A stretch of 64,000 nucleotides of DNA. Source: Curtobacterium oceanosedimentum. GTDB taxonomy: Bacteria; Actinomycetota; Actinomycetes; Actinomycetales; Microbacteriaceae. This document shows, in pieces, positions 46,833-56,865 of the stretch; positions within the stretch are counted from its first letter, which is position 1; each line of letters starts with the position of its first letter. The notes under the pieces were generated by a model. The model saw only the letters and a list, made by a program, of their open reading frames with translations. It ran no database searches and was not told the origin of the DNA. The DNA lies in assembly GCF_020297365.1 (NCBI RefSeq), contig NZ_JAIXIG010000020.1:1-64000 (forward strand), written 5' to 3'. The translations under genes and the position numbers were made by a program.

Positions 46833-46958
46833 CTGTCGTCCGGTCGCGTCCCGGCGTCGCGGGCGTGACCGGTCCTCGGGCTGACCGACACCTCACGGAA
46901 CCGAGGGCGCGTGCGGTGTCGGTGAGCGCGTGAGCACGCGGGCGCCGCGCCGGCGTCG

Positions 46959-49900
46959 CTACGCGACGGCCCCGGCGCGCTGCTGCACCCGCTGGCCGAC
47001 CACGGCGGAGACGCCGTCCTGCCGCATCGAGACGCCGTACAGGGCATCGGCGATCTCCATCGTGCGCTTCTGGTGCGTGATGACGATGAGCTGGGACGAC
47101 TCGCGCAGCCGCTCGAACACGGTCAGCAGGCGCCCGAGGTTGGCGTCGTCGAGTGCCGCCTCGACCTCGTCCATGATGTAGAACGGCGACGGCCGCGCGG
47201 TGAAGATCGCGACGAGGAGCGCCACCGCGGCCAGGGACCGCTCACCGCCGGACAGCAGCGTCAGGCGGTCGATCTTCTTGCCGGCGGGCTTCACCTGCAC
47301 GTCGATGCCGGTGCCGAGCAGGTCGGTCGGGTCGGTGAGCGTGATCGACCCCGAGCCGCCCGGGAACAGGATCGGGAAGATGACGTCGAAGGCGTCCTTC
47401 GTGTCGTTGAACGCCGACTCGAAGATCGTCTGCATCTTCGAGTCGAGTTCCTCGATGATCGTCAGCAGGTCCGTCCGGGTCTTCTGCAGGTCCTCGAGCT
47501 GCTCGGCGAGGAACGCGTGCCGCTGCTCGAGCGCCTGGAACTCCTCGAGCGCCAGCGGGTTCACCTTGCCGAGCTGCCCGAGGTCGCGCTCGGCCGCCTT
47601 CAGCCGGCGCTCCTGCTCGGCGCGGACGTAGGGCACGGTCTCGACGTCGGCCGGGTCGACCTCGTCGGTGGTGTCGAACTCGGCCAGGGCGGGGCCGCCG
47701 GGCAGGGTGGACTCGGCGTCGACGAGGGCCACGTCGTCGGCGTCGGTACCGTCGTCCGGACGGGCGGCGCCGTCTGCCCCCGTGCCTGCGTCTGCGTCTG
47801 CGTCCGGTACCGGGACGCCCGCCGCCTCGGCAGCCGCTGCCGCCGCCGCCCGCTCGGCGGCACGGTGCTTCCGCGCCAGCACCCGGGGGTCCACGAGCAC
47901 GTCGACGGGCACCGGCACGTGCGGCCCGTACTCGCGCACGAGCACGGCCTCGGTCAGCCCGAGCTCGCTCAGCGCCCGGTCGAGCACGCCGGACACGTGC
48001 AGCTTCTTCTCGTAGATCTCCATCTCGAGCGAGTGCACGCCGTCCGTGATGGTCTGCAGCCGGTCGCGGAGCTCGCGTTCCTCGGTGCGGATGGTCTGCA
48101 GCTCGGTGTTGCGCTTCGACCGCTCGGCTTCCTCGGTGGCCAGCTGGACGCGGGCCTCGGCGAGCGAGCGGTCGACGGCGCCGAGCAGCCCGGGCAGGTC
48201 GGCGAGGACCTGCTCGGCGGTGCGGATCTGCCCGCGGCGGATCACGGCGAGCCGGGCGGCCTCCTCGGCGGCGGCGCGCTCGGCCTCGAGCTGGCGTTCG
48301 AGCTGGTCGGCACGGCCCCGTTCGGCGCGGACCCGCTCGCGCACGGTCTCCACCTGGATGCGCTGCTCGACCTCCGCCGCACGTGCGGCCTCGAGCGCGT
48401 CCTGCAGCGCCGGACGCTCCGAGGCGTCGACCACCGGGCGCTCCTGCTCGGTGAACGTCCGCGACGCGGCTTCCGCCTCGGCCAGGGCGGCGTCGGCCGC
48501 CTCGACGGCACCGTCCGTCTCGGCCAGGGCAGCCCGCAGTCGCTCCACCTCGGCAGCGGCGTTCTCGGCCTTCGCCCGGGTCGACGCGCTCGTGCGGTCG
48601 TACTCGGCCGTCGCCCGCGTGTACGCACGCGACGCCGCGTCGGCCTCGTCCGCACGGCGGCGTGCGTCCTCGACGGCGCTGCGCGCGGCCTGGAGGCCCG
48701 TGGCCGCGTCCTCGGCGTCCGTCGCGATCGCGTCGCGCCGGGTGACGGCGTCGTCGCGTTCGGCGGCGAGCTCGATGCGCGAGGTCACGCGCTCCCCGCC
48801 GCCGGTCACGCGGACCGCACGGACGAGGTCACCGGACCGCGTGACGACCGTGGCCTGCGGGGCGGCGGTCAGCAGCGCCTCCAGGTCGACGTCGGCGGCG
48901 TCGCTCGTGCCGTCCGCGACGAGCGTGTCGCGCAGGATGGCGGCCAGTGCCGGCGGCCCCTGCACCAGGTCGACCGCACGACGGACGCCCGCGGGCAACC
49001 GGTCGGGCAGCTGCGTGGGGGTCGTCGGTGCGTCCGCGACCACGACGTCGATGCGACCGAGGTCCGCTTCGCGGGCGTGGTCGACGGCGTCGAGCGCGGT
49101 TCCGCGGTCGTCGGCGAGGACGGCGTCGGCGAGACCCTCGAGGGCCGTCGCGATCGCGCCCTCGTACCCGGCGTCCACGGTCAGGCTGTCGGCCAGGCGG
49201 CCGACGATGCCGGCGCGGCCGGCGTCGATCAGGGCCTGCGAGCCGTCGCGGACCTCGATCGACATGGCGAGCGCCGTGACGCGGGCGTCCAGGGCGTCGC
49301 GTTCGCGTTCCAGGGCGTGCAGTCGGTCCCGGCGCTCGTCGCGGGAGGCCTGCGCGCGTTCCAGGTCGCCGCGGGCCTGCTCGAGGTCCCGTGCCAGCGC
49401 GGTCTCGTCGACCCCCTCGGACGGGTCGGTGCCGAGTTCGGCGAGGGCGGCCGCGGCACGTTCGGCGCGCTCCCCCGCCTCGCTCAGTGCACGCTCCCGC
49501 CGCTCGCGGTCGGCGACGGCGGAACCGCGCCTCGACCGGGCGACGTCGACCGCGCTCGACAGCCGCTGCGCCTCGAGGTCGTGCTGCGAGACGCGTGCGG
49601 CCTGCGCGGCGATCCGTTCGTCCAGGGCGTCGAGCGCGGCACGGGCGTCCTGCACCGCGCGCGCGGTCTCCGCCGACCCGCCCTGCATCGCGTCGGCGCG
49701 GGCGGCCAGGCGGTCCGCTTCGGCACGGACGCCGGCGACCTGCTCGGGCGTGACGGAGGGGCCCTGCTGCGGGGCGTCGGCCTGCTGCGCGAGGAACATC
49801 AGGCGCTGGTTCGCCAGACTCGACAGGCCGCGCAGGCGTTCTTGCACGCTCTCGAGCCGGTGCACCACCGTGCGGGCGCGGTCGACGTCGTCGCCGACCA

Positions 49901-50726
49901 TGCTCTGCTCCACGTGCTGCTGCCGCGCCCGGGTCTGGTCGAGCCGCTCGGTCAGGACGATCCGCTCGGACTTCCGGCCGGCTTCGACCTCCTGGTGGTC
50001 GTGCAGCTCGCGGCGCAGGCGCACCACGTCGTCGGCGAGGATGCGGGCCTTGGCGTCGCGGAAGACCGCGGCGACCGACTGCGCCTTGCGGGCGACCTCG
50101 GCCTGGCGTCCGAGCGGCTTGAGCTGCCGCCGGATCTCGCCGGCCAGGTCGGACAGGCGGGTCAGGTTCGTCTGCATCGCGTCGAGCTTGCGGAGGGTCT
50201 TCTCCTTGCGTCGACGGTGCTTCAGGATGCCGGCGGCCTCCTCGATGAAGCCGCGGCGGTCCTCCGGGGTGGCGTGCAGCACCTTGTCGAGCTGTCCCTG
50301 CCCGACGATCACGTGCATCTCGCGACCGAGGCCGGTGTCGCTCAGCAGCTCCTGCACGTCGAGCAGTCGGCAGTTCTCGCCGTTGATCGCGTACTCGCTG
50401 CCGCCGTTGCGGAACAGGGTGCGCGAGATCGTCACCTCGGAGTACTCGATCGGCAGCAGGCCGTCACTGTTGTCGATGGTCAGCAGCACCTGGGCGCGGC
50501 CGAGCGGCCCACGGGTCGAGGTGCCCGCGAAGATGACGTCCTCCATCTTGCCGCCGCGCAGGGTCTTCGCGCCCTGCTCCCCCATCACCCAGGCGAGGGC
50601 GTCGACGACGTTCGACTTGCCCGAACCGTTCGGACCGACGATGCAGGTGACGCCCGGCTCGAACGCGAAGGTCGTCGGCTGCGCGAAGGACTTGAACCCC
50701 TTGATGGTCAGGCTCTTCAAGTACAT
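46959..50726 (-). CDS. smc: Chromosome segregation ATPase SMC
   Basis: 1255 residues. Head halves at the ends: Walker A IVGPNGSGKSNVVDAL near residue 35, C-terminal signature LLSGGERSLAAVALL and Walker B FYIMDEVEAALDD. Long coiled coils flank a hinge around 500-650. An acidic Asp/Ala/Gly low-complexity insert (about 955-1030) makes it longer than the usual 1180-1200; part of it is encoded by a three-unit CTGCGT repeat (47786-47803). Works with ScpAB (not in window) in chromosome compaction. 31-bp gap to mutM. Confidence 0.97.
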   Translation of the reverse strand: MYLKSLTIKGFKSFAQPTTFAFEPGVTCIVGPNGSGKSNVVDALAWVMGEQGAKTLRGGKMEDVIFAGTSTRGPLGRAQVLLTIDNSDGLLPIEYSEVTISRTLFRNGGSEYAINGENCRLLDVQELLSDTGLGREMHVIVGQGQLDKVLHATPEDRRGFIEEAAGILKHRRRKEKTLRKLDAMQTNLTRLSDLAGEIRRQLKPLGRQAEVARKAQSVAAVFRDAKARILADDVVRLRRELHDHQEVEAGRKSERIVLTERLDQTRARQQHVEQSMVGDDVDRARTVVHRLESVQERLRGLSSLANQRLMFLAQQADAPQQGPSVTPEQVAGVRAEADRLAARADAMQGGSAETARAVQDARAALDALDERIAAQAARVSQHDLEAQRLSSAVDVARSRRGSAVADRERRERALSEAGERAERAAAALAELGTDPSEGVDETALARDLEQARGDLERAQASRDERRDRLHALERERDALDARVTALAMSIEVRDGSQALIDAGRAGIVGRLADSLTVDAGYEGAIATALEGLADAVLADDRGTALDAVDHAREADLGRIDVVVADAPTTPTQLPDRLPAGVRRAVDLVQGPPALAAILRDTLVADGTSDAADVDLEALLTAAPQATVVTRSGDLVRAVRVTGGGERVTSRIELAAERDDAVTRRDAIATDAEDAATGLQAARSAVEDARRRADEADAASRAYTRATAEYDRTSASTRAKAENAAAEVERLRAALAETDGAVEAADAALAEAEAASRTFTEQERPVVDASERPALQDALEAARAAEVEQRIQVETVRERVRAERGRADQLERQLEAERAAAEEAARLAVIRRGQIRTAEQVLADLPGLLGAVDRSLAEARVQLATEEAERSKRNTELQTIRTEERELRDRLQTITDGVHSLEMEIYEKKLHVSGVLDRALSELGLTEAVLVREYGPHVPVPVDVLVDPRVLARKHRAAERAAAAAAAEAAGVPVPDADADAGTGADGAARPDDGTDADDVALVDAESTLPGGPALAEFDTTDEVDPADVETVPYVRAEQERRLKAAERDLGQLGKVNPLALEEFQALEQRHAFLAEQLEDLQKTRTDLLTIIEELDSKMQTIFESAFNDTKDAFDVIFPILFPGGSGSITLTDPTDLLGTGIDVQVKPAGKKIDRLTLLSGGERSLAAVALLVAIFTARPSPFYIMDEVEAALDDANLGRLLTVFERLRESSQLIVITHQKRTMEIADALYGVSMRQDGVSAVVGQRVQQRAGAVA

Positions 50727-50757
50727 GCGGTCTCCGGGTGCTCTGGTTGGCGCCAGG

Positions 50758-51729
50758 CTAACGCGTGCGGGCGCGGGGGCGCGGCTGGCACACGGGGCAG
50801 ATGTGGCTCGACCGGTTCATGAACGCCTCGCGCACGATCGTCGTGCCACACCGCGGGCACGGCTTCCCCTGCTGCCCGTACACGTTCAGGCGCTGCGAGA
50901 AGTACCCGGACTGCCCGTTGACGTTGACGTACTGCGCGTCGAAGCTCGTGCCGCCGTCCTCGAGTGCCCGCCGCAGGACACTGCGGACCTCGTCGAGCAG
51001 CCGGCGCAGGTCGGCGCGGGTGAGCCGGTCGGCCGCGCGGTCGTAGTGCAGCTTCGCGGCCCACAGGGACTCGTCGGCGTAGATGTTGCCGATCCCGCTC
51101 ACCACGCCCTGGTCGAGCAGCACCCGCTTGATGCCGCTCGAACGCTTGCGGGCCATCGCGGTGAAGCGGTCGTCGTCGAACGCGGGGTCGAGCGGGTCGC
51201 GGGCGATGTGCGACACCTGCCCGGGCACCCACCGGCGCCACACCGCATCGGGGTCGATCGCGTCGACCTGCCCGCCGAACCCGGCGGGCGCGCCGTCGAC
51301 CGTCGGGACCATCGCGTCGATCGCCATCGAACCGAACGTGCGCTGGTCGACGAACTCGAGCTCGACGCAGGCTTCGGCGTTCCCGGTCCGGTCGGCCCCC
51401 GCCGGCAGCACGTCGATCAGGATCCGTCGGTGCCTGGCCGCCGGTCGACCGCGGCCGAGCAGGATCTGTCCGCTCATGCCGAGGTGTGCGACGAGGGCCT
51501 CGGGCCGGTCGCCGTCGTGCTCGGGCTGCAGCGGCATCCAGAGGAACTTGCCCCGGCGGACCGCGGCGGCGATGGTGCGGCCGGTCAGCCGTTCGGCGAA
51601 GTCCTCGGACGGACCGTCGTGCCGGGTGAGGGCACGGTCGTCGACGACGTCGACGTGCAGGACCCGCGCACCGCTGACGGCGGGTTCGAGGCCGGCGCGG
51701 ACGACCTCGACCTCGGGGAGTTCGGGCAC
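50758..51729 (-). CDS. mutM: Formamidopyrimidine-DNA glycosylase
   Basis: 323 residues, somewhat long. Removes 8-oxoguanine. After Met removal the catalytic Pro heads PELPEVEVVR; the helix-two-turn-helix and C-terminal zinc finger CPRCGTTIVREAF with CPVCQ are present. GTG start at 51729, 4 bp after rnc, so co-transcribed with rnc. Confidence 0.96.
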   Translation of the reverse strand: MPELPEVEVVRAGLEPAVSGARVLHVDVVDDRALTRHDGPSEDFAERLTGRTIAAAVRRGKFLWMPLQPEHDGDRPEALVAHLGMSGQILLGRGRPAARHRRILIDVLPAGADRTGNAEACVELEFVDQRTFGSMAIDAMVPTVDGAPAGFGGQVDAIDPDAVWRRWVPGQVSHIARDPLDPAFDDDRFTAMARKRSSGIKRVLLDQGVVSGIGNIYADESLWAAKLHYDRAADRLTRADLRRLLDEVRSVLRRALEDGGTSFDAQYVNVNGQSGYFSQRLNVYGQQGKPCPRCGTTIVREAFMNRSSHICPVCQPRPRARTR

Positions 51730-51733
51730 GCGG

Positions 51734-52459
51734 TCAGGCCGCTCGGCCGGACAGACGGGTCCAGGCGTCGAGCGCGGCGGCCATCTCGGCAGCCTTCTTG
51801 CTCGACCCGGTCCCGGTGGCGACGTCCTCGCCCTGCAGGACGACGGTCGCGCTGAAGGTCTTGTCGTGGTCGGGTCCGGTCTCGGTGACGCGGTACGCCG
51901 GGTTGCCGAGGGACTGGCTCGACGCGAGCTCCTGCAGGCTCGTCTTCGGGTCCATCGCGGCGCCGAAGCGGTCCGGGTCAATCATGAGCGGTTCGACCAG
52001 CCGCAGCACGAGCTCGGTCGCGGGGTCGGGACCGGCGGACAGGTAGGTCGCGCCGATGACGGCTTCGACCGTGTCGGCCAGGATCGACGACTTGTCGCGG
52101 CCGCCGGTCTGCTCCTCGCCCTTGCCGAGGCGCAGGTAGCTGCCGAGCCCGACCATGCGGGCGATCTCGGCCAGTGCCACGGTCGACACCAGGCTCGCTC
52201 GACGCTTCGCGAGGTCACCCTCGTCGAGGTCCGGGAAGGACCGGTAGAGCTTCACGGTCACGGCCTGGCCGAGGATCGAGTCGCCGAGGAACTCCAGGCG
52301 CTCGTTGTGCTTGATGCCCCCGTGCTCGTAGGCGTACGAGCGGTGCGTCAGGGCGAGCTGGAGCAGCTCGAGGTCGATGCCGACCCCGAGGATGCCCTGC
52401 AGACGAACGACGTCCGGCCCCACGGGGCGAGACCCCGCAGCGCCGGACGTCGTCGACAT
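51734..52459 (-). CDS. rnc: Ribonuclease III
   Basis: 241 residues. Cuts double-stranded RNA in rRNA and mRNA processing. Catalytic signature HNERLEFLGDSILG and second acidic site DTVEAVIGATYL, followed by a double-stranded-RNA-binding domain (TSLQELASSQSLGNP to GSSKKAAEMAAALDAW). 13 bp after rpmF. Confidence 0.96.
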   Translation of the reverse strand: MSTTSGAAGSRPVGPDVVRLQGILGVGIDLELLQLALTHRSYAYEHGGIKHNERLEFLGDSILGQAVTVKLYRSFPDLDEGDLAKRRASLVSTVALAEIARMVGLGSYLRLGKGEEQTGGRDKSSILADTVEAVIGATYLSAGPDPATELVLRLVEPLMIDPDRFGAAMDPKTSLQELASSQSLGNPAYRVTETGPDHDKTFSATVVLQGEDVATGTGSSKKAAEMAAALDAWTRLSGRAA

Positions 52460-52472
52460 GCGTTCGGTCCGA

Positions 52473-52676
52473 TCAGACGTCGGCGACCTTGCGGCCCTTG
52501 TACTCCATGTACAGGGGGGTGCCGGCCGAGTCCTCGACGACCTTCGCGCGGTGCGGGAGGCTGTAGGTGACCTGACCGTTCTCGATCGTCTTCACGAGCT
52601 GGATCGGCGTGGCCTTCCACTGCGAACGACGGGCGTGCGTGTTCGCACGGGACTGCTTGCGCTTGGGAACGGCCAT
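52473..52676 (-). CDS. rpmF: 50S ribosomal protein L32 (cysteine-free form)
   Basis: 67 residues. Starts [20 protein letters not shown], the L32 signature. None of the four zinc-binding Cys is present, so this is the C-minus form that needs no zinc. In the yceD-rpmF-rnc string. Confidence 0.96.
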   Translation of the reverse strand: MAVPKRKQSRANTHARRSQWKATPIQLVKTIENGQVTYSLPHRAKVVEDSAGTPLYMEYKGRKVADV

Positions 52677-52731
52677 GGTGAATCTCTTTCGGTTGGTCGG
52701 TGGTCGGTTCGGGGGCTGGCGGTGTCGGGGC

Positions 52732-53343
52732 CTACTCGGCCTCGGCCCGCTCCTCGCCCTCGGTGGTCTTCGGTGCGGTGGTGTCACCGTCGGTCTGGTC
52801 TGCGGCGCGGTCTTCTGCATCGCTGTCGTCGAGCTGGACCGCGCTGAGCGCCGCCCACCGCGGATCCAGGACCTGTCGAGCGGGCTGCTCGCCGAGGTCG
52901 GCCAGGCGCTCACCCGTCACCGGGTCGAGTCCTGGGCAGTCCGGTCGGCAGACCGGCTGGAACGGCAGCGACAGCACCACCGCATCTCGAACGACCTGTT
53001 CGGTGTCCACGTGGTCATCGCGAACGAAGAAGTCGAAATCCTCCGAGGCATCATACGCGAACAGCTCGGCGAAATCGACCTCGATGGGTTCGCTGATCTC
53101 GATGAGGCAACGCGAGCACTCCCCCGTCGCGTCGGCCGAGGCGTGGCCGGACACGAGGACGCCCTCGTGCAGCCCCTCGAGCTTGACGTCGATCCGGAGC
53201 TCGGCGCCCTGTCGGACGGCGATCAGACCGGCACCCATCGCGTCGGGCACCGTGATGTCGAGCGTGTGCTCGCGCATCTCGCCCGGCCGGTGCGCGAGGT
53301 CGCGCACGCGCAGGGCGTAGGGGCTGTTCACGGGGGAAGACAC
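52732..53343 (-). CDS. YceD/DUF177 family protein
   Basis: 203 residues. Conserved [20 protein letters not shown] and a second [10 protein letters not shown] pair, as in DUF177. Acidic tail. YceD in E. coli and plants affects 23S rRNA accumulation and it nearly always precedes rpmF. GTG start at 53343 with TAGGCT 8 nt before it. Confidence 0.88.
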   Translation of the reverse strand: MSSPVNSPYALRVRDLAHRPGEMREHTLDITVPDAMGAGLIAVRQGAELRIDVKLEGLHEGVLVSGHASADATGECSRCLIEISEPIEVDFAELFAYDASEDFDFFVRDDHVDTEQVVRDAVVLSLPFQPVCRPDCPGLDPVTGERLADLGEQPARQVLDPRWAALSAVQLDDSDAEDRAADQTDGDTTAPKTTEGEERAEAE

Positions 53344-53351
53344 GATCGACG

Positions 53352-53357
53352 AGCCTA
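53352..53357 (-). promoter_or_regulatory. -10 box of short-leader yceD promoter
   Basis: TAGGCT on the minus strand, 8 nt before the GTG start of yceD. Confidence 0.45.
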
Positions 53358-53424
53358 GCGCGATCGGGACCGAGAGTCGAGGTGGCGACAGGCGTGTCCG
53401 GACGTGGTGGTGCAGCGAGCGTGC

Positions 53425-53910
53425 TCAGCGCGCCGCGAGGGCGTCCGCGACCGCCTTCGGCACGTACGGCGTCACGTCGCCCCCCAGGGTCGACACCTGG
53501 CGGATGAGCGAGCTCGACACGTGCGCCCGCGAGGCCTCCGGCAGCAGGAACACCGTCTCGACGTCGGCGAGGTGGCGGTTCATGATCGCCATCGGGGTCT
53601 CGTAGGCGACGTCCTCGCCGGACCGCACGCCCTTGACCAGCACCTTCGCATCGACCTGGCGGCAGTAGTCGACCAACAGCCCGGACGTCCACTCGCCCAC
53701 GGTCACGGTTTCCGGCGCGCCGACCTCGACGAGCGACTCGCGGATGAGCCGCACGCGGTCGACCGCCTCGAACATCGCGGGCTTCTTGTCCGGGTTGTGC
53801 ACCACCAGGACGTGCACCTCGTCGAACAGGCCCGCCGCACGACCGATGACGTCGAGGTGCCCGAGGGTGACGGGGTCGAAGGAACCGGGGACCACCGCGA
53901 TCTGCGCCAT
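53425..53910 (-). CDS. coaD: Pantetheine-phosphate adenylyltransferase
   Basis: 161 residues. Penultimate step of coenzyme A synthesis. Nucleotidyltransferase motif [14 protein letters not shown] and the C-terminal SSSLIRQV loop. ATG at 53910 with TATCGT 7 nt before it. Confidence 0.97.
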   Translation of the reverse strand: MAQIAVVPGSFDPVTLGHLDVIGRAAGLFDEVHVLVVHNPDKKPAMFEAVDRVRLIRESLVEVGAPETVTVGEWTSGLLVDYCRQVDAKVLVKGVRSGEDVAYETPMAIMNRHLADVETVFLLPEASRAHVSSSLIRQVSTLGGDVTPYVPKAVADALAAR

Positions 53911-53917
53911 GCCAGCG

Positions 53918-53923
53918 ACGATA
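53918..53923 (-). promoter_or_regulatory. -10 box of leaderless-type coaD promoter
   Basis: TATCGT on the minus strand ends 7 nt before the coaD ATG; no SD. Within the 38-bp recG-coaD gap. Confidence 0.55.
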
Positions 53924-53948
53924 CCGCCAGCGCTGCGGTGGACCGTCG

Positions 53949-56177
53949 TCAGTTCTTGCCGAGGAACGCCACGTCGGACTCGTCCAGGCGCCGGGCCAGG
54001 GCGTCGCGGAGCGCCGGGGAGCCGTCGAGCTCCGGGTCGGGCTCGAGCACGCGCTCGGCTTCTTCGCGCGCGTCGACGATGAGGTCGGCGTGCTCCACCA
54101 CCCGGAGCAGGTTGAGCGAGGACCGTCCACCGGACTGCCGTTCGCCGAGCACGTCGCCTTCTCGTCGGAGTTCGAGGTCGACCCGGGCGAGCTCGAACCC
54201 GTCGTCCGAGGCGGAGACCGCGTCGACCCGCTCACGCGAGGTGGTCTCGAGCTCGGCCGTCGTGACGAGCAGGCACACGCCCGCCCACTGCCCACGACCG
54301 ATGCGGCCGCGCAGCTGGTGCAGCTGCGAGACCCCGAACCGGTCGGCGTCGAGGACGGCCATCATCGCCGCGTTCGGCACGTCGACCCCGACCTCGATCA
54401 CGGTCGTCGCGACCAGCACGTCGAGGTCGCCGGCGGCGAAGGACGTCATCACGCGGTCCTTCTCGTCGGCGGTCATCCGACCGTGCAGCACGGCGATCCG
54501 GCGCCCCTCGAGCACGGGCATCGTGCGCATCCGCCCGGCGGTCGCGAGCACGGTCGCCGGTGCGCGCCGCGGGGCGTCGTCCTCGCCCTCGGTCGCCGCG
54601 GGTTCGCCGTCGTCCTCGGTGTGGGCGTCGTCGATGGCGGGACACACCACGAACGCCTGCCGGCCCTTCGCGAGCTCCTCGGCCATCCGCGACCAGATCC
54701 GGGACTCCCACCCCGGGTGCTCGGCGAGCGGGACCGTGAAGGTCTCGACGCCGGCGCGGCCGGACGGCAGACCGGTGATGGTCGAGACGTCGAGGTCGCC
54801 GAAGACCGTCATCGCGACGGTGCGCGGGATCGGGGTCGCGGTGAGGACGAGCGCGTGCGGCGGGGTCGCGCCCTTGGTCCGGAGGGCCTCGCGCTGCTCC
54901 ACACCGAACCGGTGCTGCTCGTCGACGACGACCAGGCCGAGCTCGGCGAAGTCCACCCGGTCGCCCAGGAGCGCGTGCGTGCCGACGACCAGCCGCGAGC
55001 TGCCCGACGCCGCTGCCAGCAGGGCGCGCCGGCGTTCGTCGGTGGACTGGGAGCCCGTCAGGATGACCGGTCGGAGCTCGGCGGCCAGGTCCGGTCCGAG
55101 GAACTTCACGATGGACCGCAGGTGCTGCGCGGCCAGCACCTCGGTCGGGGCGATGAGCGCGGACTGCCCGCCGGACTCTGCCACGGTGAGCATCGCGCGG
55201 ATCGCGACGAGGGTCTTGCCGGAGCCGACCTCGCCCTGCACCAACCGGTGCATGGGCCAGGTGCGCGCGAGGTCCTGGTCGACGTCGGCGCCGACGGCCC
55301 GCTGGTCGTCGGTCAACGTGAAGGGCAGCGAGGCGTCGAAGCGCTCGAGGATCCCACCGGGAGCCGCCACCCGGGGCGTCGCCGCGGTGCGCCGCGCTGC
55401 GATCCGGCGCTGCACCAGGGCGGTCTGCAGCACGAACGCCTCGCGGTAGCGCAGGGCGTCCTGCGCGCGCTTGAAGTCGGCGACCTTCTCGGGGCGGTGC
55501 AGCAGCTCGAGGGCGCGGCGGAACGGCACGAGGTCGAGTCGCGACCGCGCGGACGCCGGCACCGGGTCGGGCAGGTCCGGCAGGGTGTCGAGGACGATCC
55601 CGATGGACTTCGCGATCTGCCACGACGTGAGCGACGCGGTCGCCGGGTAGATCGGGATCGGCTGGCGCGACCACCGGATCGCTTCGTCGGAACCGGGTTC
55701 GGCGGTGGCGCGGGGGTCGTCGGGGTCGAACAGCTCGTAGTCCGGGTGGGCGAGCTGCCGGGCGCCCCGGTAGTCGCTGACCTTGCCGGAGAAGATGCCC
55801 CGGGCGCCGGGCACGAGGTCCTTCGTGCGCCAGCCCTGGTTGAAGAACGTGAGGGTGAGCAGGCCCTTGCCGTCGCCGATCTTCGCTTCGAGGATCGAGC
55901 CGCGGCGCGCACGCATGGTGCGTTCGCGGACGTCGACCACCTCGGCCACGATCGTGACCGGCTCGCCGATCGCGAGCGAGTCGAGGGCGGTCAGTGCCCC
56001 ACGCTCGGCGTAGCGGCGGGGCGCGTGCTCGAGGAACTCCCCCACCGTGCGGTAGCCGAAGGCCTTCTCGATCGCGGTCGCCGTGCGGCCACCGAGCACG
56101 TTCGCGAGCCGCGCGTCGAGCGGCGCCGGACCGAGGTCGGGCGCGGCCGGCGCAGCGGGGGTTCCGGAGGTGACCAC
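53949..56177 (-). CDS. recG: ATP-dependent DNA helicase RecG
   Basis: 742 residues. Remodels stalled replication forks. Wedge/OB domain in the N-terminal third, Walker [21 protein letters not shown] box, TATPIPRT, and GRIGRG in motif VI. GTG start at 56177 is 6 nt after TACCGT with no SD. An Asp/Glu-rich insert ([16 protein letters not shown]) lies between motifs of the second RecA domain. Confidence 0.95.
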   Translation of the reverse strand: MVTSGTPAAPAAPDLGPAPLDARLANVLGGRTATAIEKAFGYRTVGEFLEHAPRRYAERGALTALDSLAIGEPVTIVAEVVDVRERTMRARRGSILEAKIGDGKGLLTLTFFNQGWRTKDLVPGARGIFSGKVSDYRGARQLAHPDYELFDPDDPRATAEPGSDEAIRWSRQPIPIYPATASLTSWQIAKSIGIVLDTLPDLPDPVPASARSRLDLVPFRRALELLHRPEKVADFKRAQDALRYREAFVLQTALVQRRIAARRTAATPRVAAPGGILERFDASLPFTLTDDQRAVGADVDQDLARTWPMHRLVQGEVGSGKTLVAIRAMLTVAESGGQSALIAPTEVLAAQHLRSIVKFLGPDLAAELRPVILTGSQSTDERRRALLAAASGSSRLVVGTHALLGDRVDFAELGLVVVDEQHRFGVEQREALRTKGATPPHALVLTATPIPRTVAMTVFGDLDVSTITGLPSGRAGVETFTVPLAEHPGWESRIWSRMAEELAKGRQAFVVCPAIDDAHTEDDGEPAATEGEDDAPRRAPATVLATAGRMRTMPVLEGRRIAVLHGRMTADEKDRVMTSFAAGDLDVLVATTVIEVGVDVPNAAMMAVLDADRFGVSQLHQLRGRIGRGQWAGVCLLVTTAELETTSRERVDAVSASDDGFELARVDLELRREGDVLGERQSGGRSSLNLLRVVEHADLIVDAREEAERVLEPDPELDGSPALRDALARRLDESDVAFLGKN

Positions 56178-56183
56178 GCTCCA

Positions 56184-56189
56184 ACGGTA
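56184..56189 (-). promoter_or_regulatory. -10 box of leaderless-type recG promoter
   Basis: TACCGT on the minus strand ends 6 nt before the recG GTG. Confidence 0.55.
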
Positions 56190-56262
56190 CCGGGCACGAC
56201 CGACCCCACCCGCGCCTCCCGAGCGGCCTGTGGAGAACGCCGGGGCGGAGCCGTCGCGCCGG

Positions 56263-56268
56263 TACGGT
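56263..56268 (+). promoter_or_regulatory. -10 box of leaderless-type rsmD promoter
   Basis: TACGGT ends 6 nt before the rsmD ATG; no SD. It is divergent from recG, with 97 bp between the two start codons. Confidence 0.6.
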
Positions 56269-56274
56269 GGCTCC

Positions 56275-56832
56275 ATGACCCGCATCATCGCCGGCGCCGC
56301 CGGCTCCCTGACGCTCCGGGTGCCGAAGTCCGGTACCCGCCCGACGAGCGACCGCGTGCGCGAGGCGCTGTTCTCGTCGCTCGAAGCACGGGGGCTCGTC
56401 GAGGGCACGTCGGTGGCCGACCTGTACGCGGGGACGGGAGCACTCGGGCTCGAGGCGGCGTCCCGCGGTGCGGCAGAGGTGGTCCTGGTCGACCGCGCGT
56501 CGGCGGCAGCGCAGGCCTGCCGGGCGAACGCGAAGGCCGTGCAGCAGCGGATCCCCGGCGTGCGGATCGACGTGCAGCCGCAGCCCGTGCTCGGCTACCT
56601 GCGCGGCACGGTCCGGACGTTCGACCTGGTCTTCATCGACCCGCCGTACGACGTCACGGAGCACGAGCTGGCCGAGGTGCTCGAGACCCTGGTGCCGAAG
56701 CTGACGACCGACGCGGTGGTGGTCGTGGAGCGGAGCAAGCGCTCCCCCGAACCGACCTGGCCCGCCGGGCTCGCGCCGTTCAGCAAGCGGAGCTACGGCG
56801 AGACGGTGGCCTGGGAGGCCGTCGCGGACTGA
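56275..56832 (+). CDS. rsmD: 16S rRNA (guanine-966-N2)-methyltransferase
   Basis: 185 residues. Class I SAM methylase: RIIAGAAGSLTLRVPKSG, motif I DLYAGTGALGLEAASRG, and catalytic IDPPYDV. Beginning at the ATG at 56275 gives the usual length. Converges on thiL. Confidence 0.94.
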   Translation: MTRIIAGAAGSLTLRVPKSGTRPTSDRVREALFSSLEARGLVEGTSVADLYAGTGALGLEAASRGAAEVVLVDRASAAAQACRANAKAVQQRIPGVRIDVQPQPVLGYLRGTVRTFDLVFIDPPYDVTEHELAEVLETLVPKLTTDAVVVVERSKRSPEPTWPAGLAPFSKRSYGETVAWEAVAD

Positions 56833-56833
56833 A

Positions 56834-56860
56834 CCGCCCGTGCCGCCCGTGCCGCCCGTG
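56834..56860. repeat. Three tandem 9-bp repeats
   Basis: CCGCCCGTG three times in the 33-bp convergent gap between rsmD and thiL. No hairpin here, unlike the other convergent gaps. Confidence 0.9.
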
Positions 56861-56865
56861 CGGGC

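Noticed and set aside
47073..51855. Very long plus-strand open frames opposite smc and mutM (over 1200 codons)
   Set aside because: These are antisense to strongly conserved smc/mutM; long antisense frames are expected at this G+C. Composition is Arg/Ser/Pro-rich and not protein-like.
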